64,000 nucleotides of DNA, from NCBI GenBank assembly GCA_964020085.1, contig OZ026605.1:1156701-1220700 (forward strand), written 5' to 3'. Within the stretch, counting starts at the first letter, position 1; each line of letters opens with the position of its first letter. This DNA comes from Micromussa lordhowensis (lineage: Eukaryota > Cnidaria > Anthozoa > Scleractinia > Lobophylliidae). Below the pieces are notes generated by a model. It saw only the letters and a list, made by a program, of their open reading frames with translations, made no database searches and was not told the origin of the DNA. The translations under genes were made by a program, and so were the position numbers. Positions 26,901 through 32,900 of the stretch are shown piece after piece.

Positions 26901-29900
26901 GCCTTATCCAAATGAATGCTTTTACAATACAGTAATTTAAAAACTGGGCCATCCTGGAACGGGTTGTTGGAAAGGTGGACAATGCTATCCACCAGATAAA
27001 TCATTATCCAGTGGATTGCGTGGTTTGTTTTGTCAACACTTATCCACTGGATAGAGATTCATCTGGTGGATAGTGTTATCCAGCCTTCAACAACTGGAGC
27101 CTGGTATTTAGAGAAAGTCAGTTGAACTGCATTAATTTTGTGGTCATATGAATGGAAGCATGAGAAATTAAGTTCACCTCATTGTACAATGATTATTAAA
27201 TTTTAGACTGATTTTTGCAAAATAATGATTGTTTAGTCACTTTTTTTAGTTTCCCCATTGTTTCTGTGTTCAGTCACTTTTCTGATGGCTTTTTGGAAAC
27301 CCAAGTGTTTGTTTTGAACATTTGAGGACGCTGATTGATATTTTACTTGCACTTTTACCAGTAATTTCAATTCCCTATGAATTGGCACATACATGTAGAA
27401 ACTTCTTGAGCTTCACATGTTTAGTTTTTAAACTCACTGTGGATACATACACTGTACGCGAAAGAAAAACTATTTTAAGCGGATTGCAAGTGATAGAGGC
27501 AAGAACTCAATAGGCAAGGCTACTGAAATTAATTTGAATAGGGTAAATATAATGACCTAATTGCCACTATTGCACTCATTCGGGCCTATTGTTCTTTTGC
27601 CTAGTTCTTACACGGACCATTACTTAGAAATTCACATGCACATGTTAAGCTAGTACCTCCATAGCTTGTTCATTTGTCATGGTCTTTAGACTTGTAAACC
27701 CTTGTCTTGTTAAAAGCGTATTACTAAGGTACTGAGATGCTGTAGAAAGTGACACAGAAGATTCTTATTAAGACCATACACATCCAAGCACTGTTAATTT
27801 ATCAATTTTTACAGATTGATTAATAGTCAAGTGTAGTACAGGGCACTTTCAATTGCACCAACAGGATTGCAACAAAAAATAGAGCCAGCAAAAACACCAT
27901 CAACTGAAGTCATGATCTCTGCCATCTACTCTGCTTGTACTTCATCTGATTTATAAGAAATTTACAGCAAAAGCAGTCAGCTACTCCAGTGCTAGTGACT
28001 GCCACACTTTTGTCTTTGTGCCAACCCTGAAATGGTATGCAAGTCTCTACCAGAAAAATTTCTTGAAGAGAATAGATGAATTTCCGGACTGTAAACAGTG
28101 AGAAATTTTCAAGAATTAATTTGGTTGAAACTGCAAGTTCTGTGATCATGAGTTAGTCCTCTTTCCCAACATTCCAGAGAATGGTGTTCTATTTATTACT
28201 GGAAATTTCCAGAAATTAAAACTGGAATTTTTGGTCAAATGGAAAGTACCCTTGATGCAGTAGATAATGTACAAGTAATTGTACATGTACAGTACCTGAA
28301 AGATACCTGTCTACTGGTAGTTCAATCATTAGTTTGAACAAACCTAGCGTATCTCTGTCAGTCACTTCACTTTTCCTGGTTTCTGTTCCATTACCAGCAG
28401 TCTGCGGCAGTTCTTCTGCTGTTTGTGGTTTAACACTGGCATCACCCGGAGCACCTATCTGACTATTCATTGTGACTGTTCTGTCTTTCTCTGGGCTTGT
28501 GCTGAGACTTTCCTTATCACCAACAGGGGCTTTACCTCCTTCGTCACTCTGCAATGTAGCTTTTCTAGTGGTAGCTTGAGTTTTGGACACATAGGGACTA
28601 GCAGATATTTGCTTGAGGTCACGAGGAGACAGCCCACGGAATGATCCCTGGATGGAAAAGTCTGCACTGCCGTGCCCTGCCATAGCCCGAAGTAACAAAC
28701 TTTCTTTTGATGAGGATGCAACTATGCCTGCCTCTTGTTGCCTTTTAGCCTCGTTCTCAGCTTCCTCAGTTGCTCTGATCAAGTTCAGAATACCTGCCTC
28801 AGGCATGCTGATTTTTCTTGTCAACTCAAGAATCTCAAAGTGGATCCTGCTTATTGGAGAGTGTTCTTTCACATCTGTTCCATCTGTCTTCACATCTTCA
28901 ACATCATGAGTAGAAAAAGGTGTTTCAACTGCTTGAAAATCTTTTTCAGTATTTTCCTCCTTGTGCACTTCATCAGTTCCCGCATTATCAGTATTTTCAT
29001 GAACTAGTACTCCACTGCTTTCATGTTCAACTGGAATTTCCACGTTGTCCAACTCAACATCTACATCAGCATCCTCTTGCATATTCATGCCATCATCGTA
29101 ACTTTGATTAACTGTTAATCCTTCATCTTCTTCATCAACATCTGCTTCAATCCCGGCCAGGTTAAGAATGCCATCCTCCTCATCCAATAAAGTGGGTGTG
29201 GTTGGGTGGAAGATTTCTTCATTCCTGCAACCATTAAAATAGATGTACAGTAGTTGAATTGTAGATCGTGGAAACTAGGTACCTTTTCAGTACGGTGCAA
29301 AGAGGACTGATTTTTGAGGTGGCCCTTTGGACAAGATGTCACTATGATGAACTAGCCTACAAGTCAATTGCCAAATAAAAAAACCCATCTAATACTCTGT
29401 TTCAATAATGTAGTCTATAATTAACTGATGATCTCATCTGAGCCTAGTTGTTCGAAGGCTGGATATCGCTATCCACTGGATAAAATCCAGACCAGTGCAT
29501 AAGTGTTAACAAAACATTTCCATTCTATCTGATGAATAGCCATTTAACAGGTGGATAGCATTATCCACCTTTCAAACAACCTGGACCAGGCAAGCAAAAT
29601 TAATTAATTATCCACTAGCCTGACTGCAAAATTCACTAGCCCTGGGCTACCAGACATGACTTTCGTTACACACTGTTTTTAGTACCACAACTACATGTAC
29701 ATGTAGAGTTCTGGTTTATTTTAATTACTGAAAATGCATGATTATCACATACATGCAGCACTCAAAATCCCAACTTTCCACCAATATCTTGTAGTTGACG
29801 CATTTTTGATGTACATGTACATCACCTTACACAGGAAAACGTAAACTAGCCCTCATCCATTTAAAGGATAAAACTGTTTATTATCCATTTGTAATCCGTT

Positions 29901-32900
29901 TAAATGCTTCATGAAAACCATTCAAGTGCTAGGCAAACCGTTTAACACTAGGATCAAACTGTTTGAACAGCTTTAACAACCGTTCATAACTTGTTTGTAT
30001 CAGTAAAAACGGAAAGAGGTATCCGTTAAGAAAATCTAAGCATCCATTTAAACGGCAAAAGCAATCCATTATAGAAATCTAAGCATCCCTTAAAACGGCA
30101 CAAGCAATCCGTTAAAAAATCCAAGCATGCATTTAAACGGCAAAAGCAATCCGTTAAATAAATCTTTGCATCCATTTTAACAGGAAGCACTATCCCGTAT
30201 CCATTAAGAAAGTATTAGAACTGTTGTAGAAACGCTTTAAAGAACATTTTAAGCTTACTGTTCAGACAGATCCTTTAAACAGTTCAGATCATCAAGCAAT
30301 TAGGGGTGTTGCTAGGGACTACTGTGATATTCTGATACACGACAATAAGAACCTCTGATGTTCTATAATTCAACTTAATTGTAGGTCACGCTCTATCAAC
30401 ATGGTTGCCACGAGTCGAACACAACACTCTCACTAAGCATCTCGGGATGCCTAGAAAACACTTGCTTTTTCGCTAACTTCCGGTACACAGTAGACTACAA
30501 CTACAACAAGAAAACGGCACTCTGTAGTGCTAGTACTGCCTGTTTTAATTTGTGCTTAGACTCACAGGAATTGTTTAAATGCTTGTCACAATGCACATGG
30601 AAAGATACATGGAATGTACATAGAAATGCCCCAGGCACAGCAAGCAAGATGACAAATTATGACCTATACCTGTAGAAGGTATGAAGCTGATGATCTAGGT
30701 ATTTTGAGTTATTTCTACCATCGACAAAATTACCTCTAAATTCAAGGAAACCCGAAAATAATACTTTACAGAGATAGAAAAACACTAAAGAGATAATTAA
30801 CAATAAACCATAAAGCAACACGGATGGTTAAGGATGGAGAAGATTGACACGGATTACAAATAACAAAATTGAAAAATTTATGTAAACTTTACTTGTAAAG
30901 TATGGTTAACTACAAGAGCTTTGTATTACTATCAATCATTATGTCTCAGCCAGAGATGCTATTTCGTTATTGCGCAAGCGATTTACAAACATGCAAAGGA
31001 ACTTGATATCATAAACAATGAACATTATTAGCTATGTTTATTTGATATCTATACCAACAAGGTTCACGTCAAGATTATTTTCCTATCCATTACTATTGTA
31101 TCCTTACCCTATGCTATCAGTTTTTACCATCTGTTGTATATCCGGTCTCACTAACAGTACTCACGAACATGTTATGTTGCACCAGTCTTTGTACTAGTAG
31201 CACGCTAGGCACGTCACTTATTTTCCTTTGCTAGTGTACAGTTTTTTCCTTCCCCCCCCCCCCTCTTCCCTCCCTATTAATAAACTTGGACTACTGGCCT
31301 GGGTGCACACCTTCCACTTAGCTATCGCCTGCGTCAGGCTGGGTGGGTCCCTTAACCCACCTTCTTGCAGCTACCTAAAAATAGCTAAGTTGGGGGGCTT
31401 CCTTCTCTGGGTAAGTGTACTATCACCCCAATTCTTTCACTTGGTGTGTCCGCTACCGCCTAAGGGTTTTGTCCCCTCATTAATTATCTCTGGGTGTATC
31501 CGCCAACCACCTGAGTTTCTGCTTTGGGGTTTGTGTCCGCTAACCGCCCCACTTTCTCATTGTGCTTGGGGTTCGTGTCCGCTAACCGCCCCACTTTGCT
31601 CGCAGGGTGTGTCCGCTAACCACCCAAGTATCGACCAGGGTGTGTTGCTACCACCCACTCTCGTTGCTATCCCAGGGAGCACCCAGTGTCCATAGTCCCA
31701 TTTACTGCCAGATTTGTCTTGTGTTTATTTATACTATATTATTAGAGAGCGAATTGTTGTTAACTAGGCTAAATTTTTCAAACCGTTTAACCGTGACCCA
31801 GCTCCTTTAAGTACAAATAGAACTGTGTTATAACAAAAGCAAGGGAGATATTTTTAAGCCCTCTTGGTGAAATAAACAGATTCAAATATAAAACATACTT
31901 AACAGAAGAAGTCCGACTCTTGACAGAACCTTGCTGTGAGGCCCTGGAGCTTGGTCTCTGTTTAGGTGCAGGTCGCTGTGTAAGCAGAACAGCTACAGCA
32001 GTACTCTGAGAGCCGATTATGGCTGGCTTCTTGATTGGAACATCCTCTGGTTGAGGGGATCTTTGTGAAGTGTTAGAACTTCTTGAGTGTGGTGACCTTG
32101 GTTTTGCAGTTGATTTCTTAGGCAAAATACAGACTTAATTACTACATTGTGTACAAATCCACTTTATCTAATGCTCTGACAGCTTTGTTTGTTTCATCAT
32201 TAACAATAAAGTTACAAGGACTTGTTACAAAATGCCTCTCATATACTGTATCTTTGTAATGGATAATTATGTAAAGTATGAATTCTGACACATTATAGTG
32301 AACACTTGGCAGATTAATGATTTACAACGTACATGTATATCTAAGCATTCCTAAATCATTTCACTGATCCATTTTCCAAACCAAATTAACTTACGTCTCA
32401 GCTTGTAGCTGATATTTTTTTTGATATATGACATTTTTGGGAGATGTTTCGGATCTTTGACATATTTTGTTGTTGAATTAGTGGAGTACGTTTTACTTTT
32501 AACAACATTTTTGGGATGGTCGAGAAGACGTAAATTATTGCAGGACGTAACATGTCGACCAAAGTCGATCATCGAAAACGTAGTCGATAAGTCGATAATA
32601 CTCGATATTTGTCAATAATTGTCACTCGACAAGTTTAATTTGTCGATAAAAGTCGATAATCACAAGATTTTCAACTGGTTATCGATTTTATCGACAAAAA
32701 CTGCAGACATTTTTTCAATCGGCCACGAAATTGTAAAGAGCTTTAAAGTAAATCCGTATGGCAATAAAGTCGATCAAAGTCGATAATCACAAAAAATTGT
32801 GTGATCGAGTTTTATCGACATCCGATATTTGTCGATTGACTAGTATCGAATTTGATCGACAACGATCGACTTTTATCGACTATCGAAATTATCGACATGT

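Noticed and set aside
27910..28149. 79-residue minus-strand ORF between exons 3 and 4
   Set aside because: Exons 3 and 4 join in frame without it and its ends lack matching splice phases.
28423..29111. Plus-strand ORFs opposite exon 3
   Set aside because: Shadow frames of a long coding exon; exon 3 has matching splice phases on the minus strand.
30010..30190. CRISPR-like array
   Set aside because: Repeat units are contiguous and imperfect, without unique spacers, in an animal intron.
31228..31695. 155-residue plus-strand ORF, Pro/Leu/Ser-rich
   Set aside because: It lies over a ~45-bp minisatellite, inside intron 2 of the opposite-strand gene, with no splice context or family pattern.
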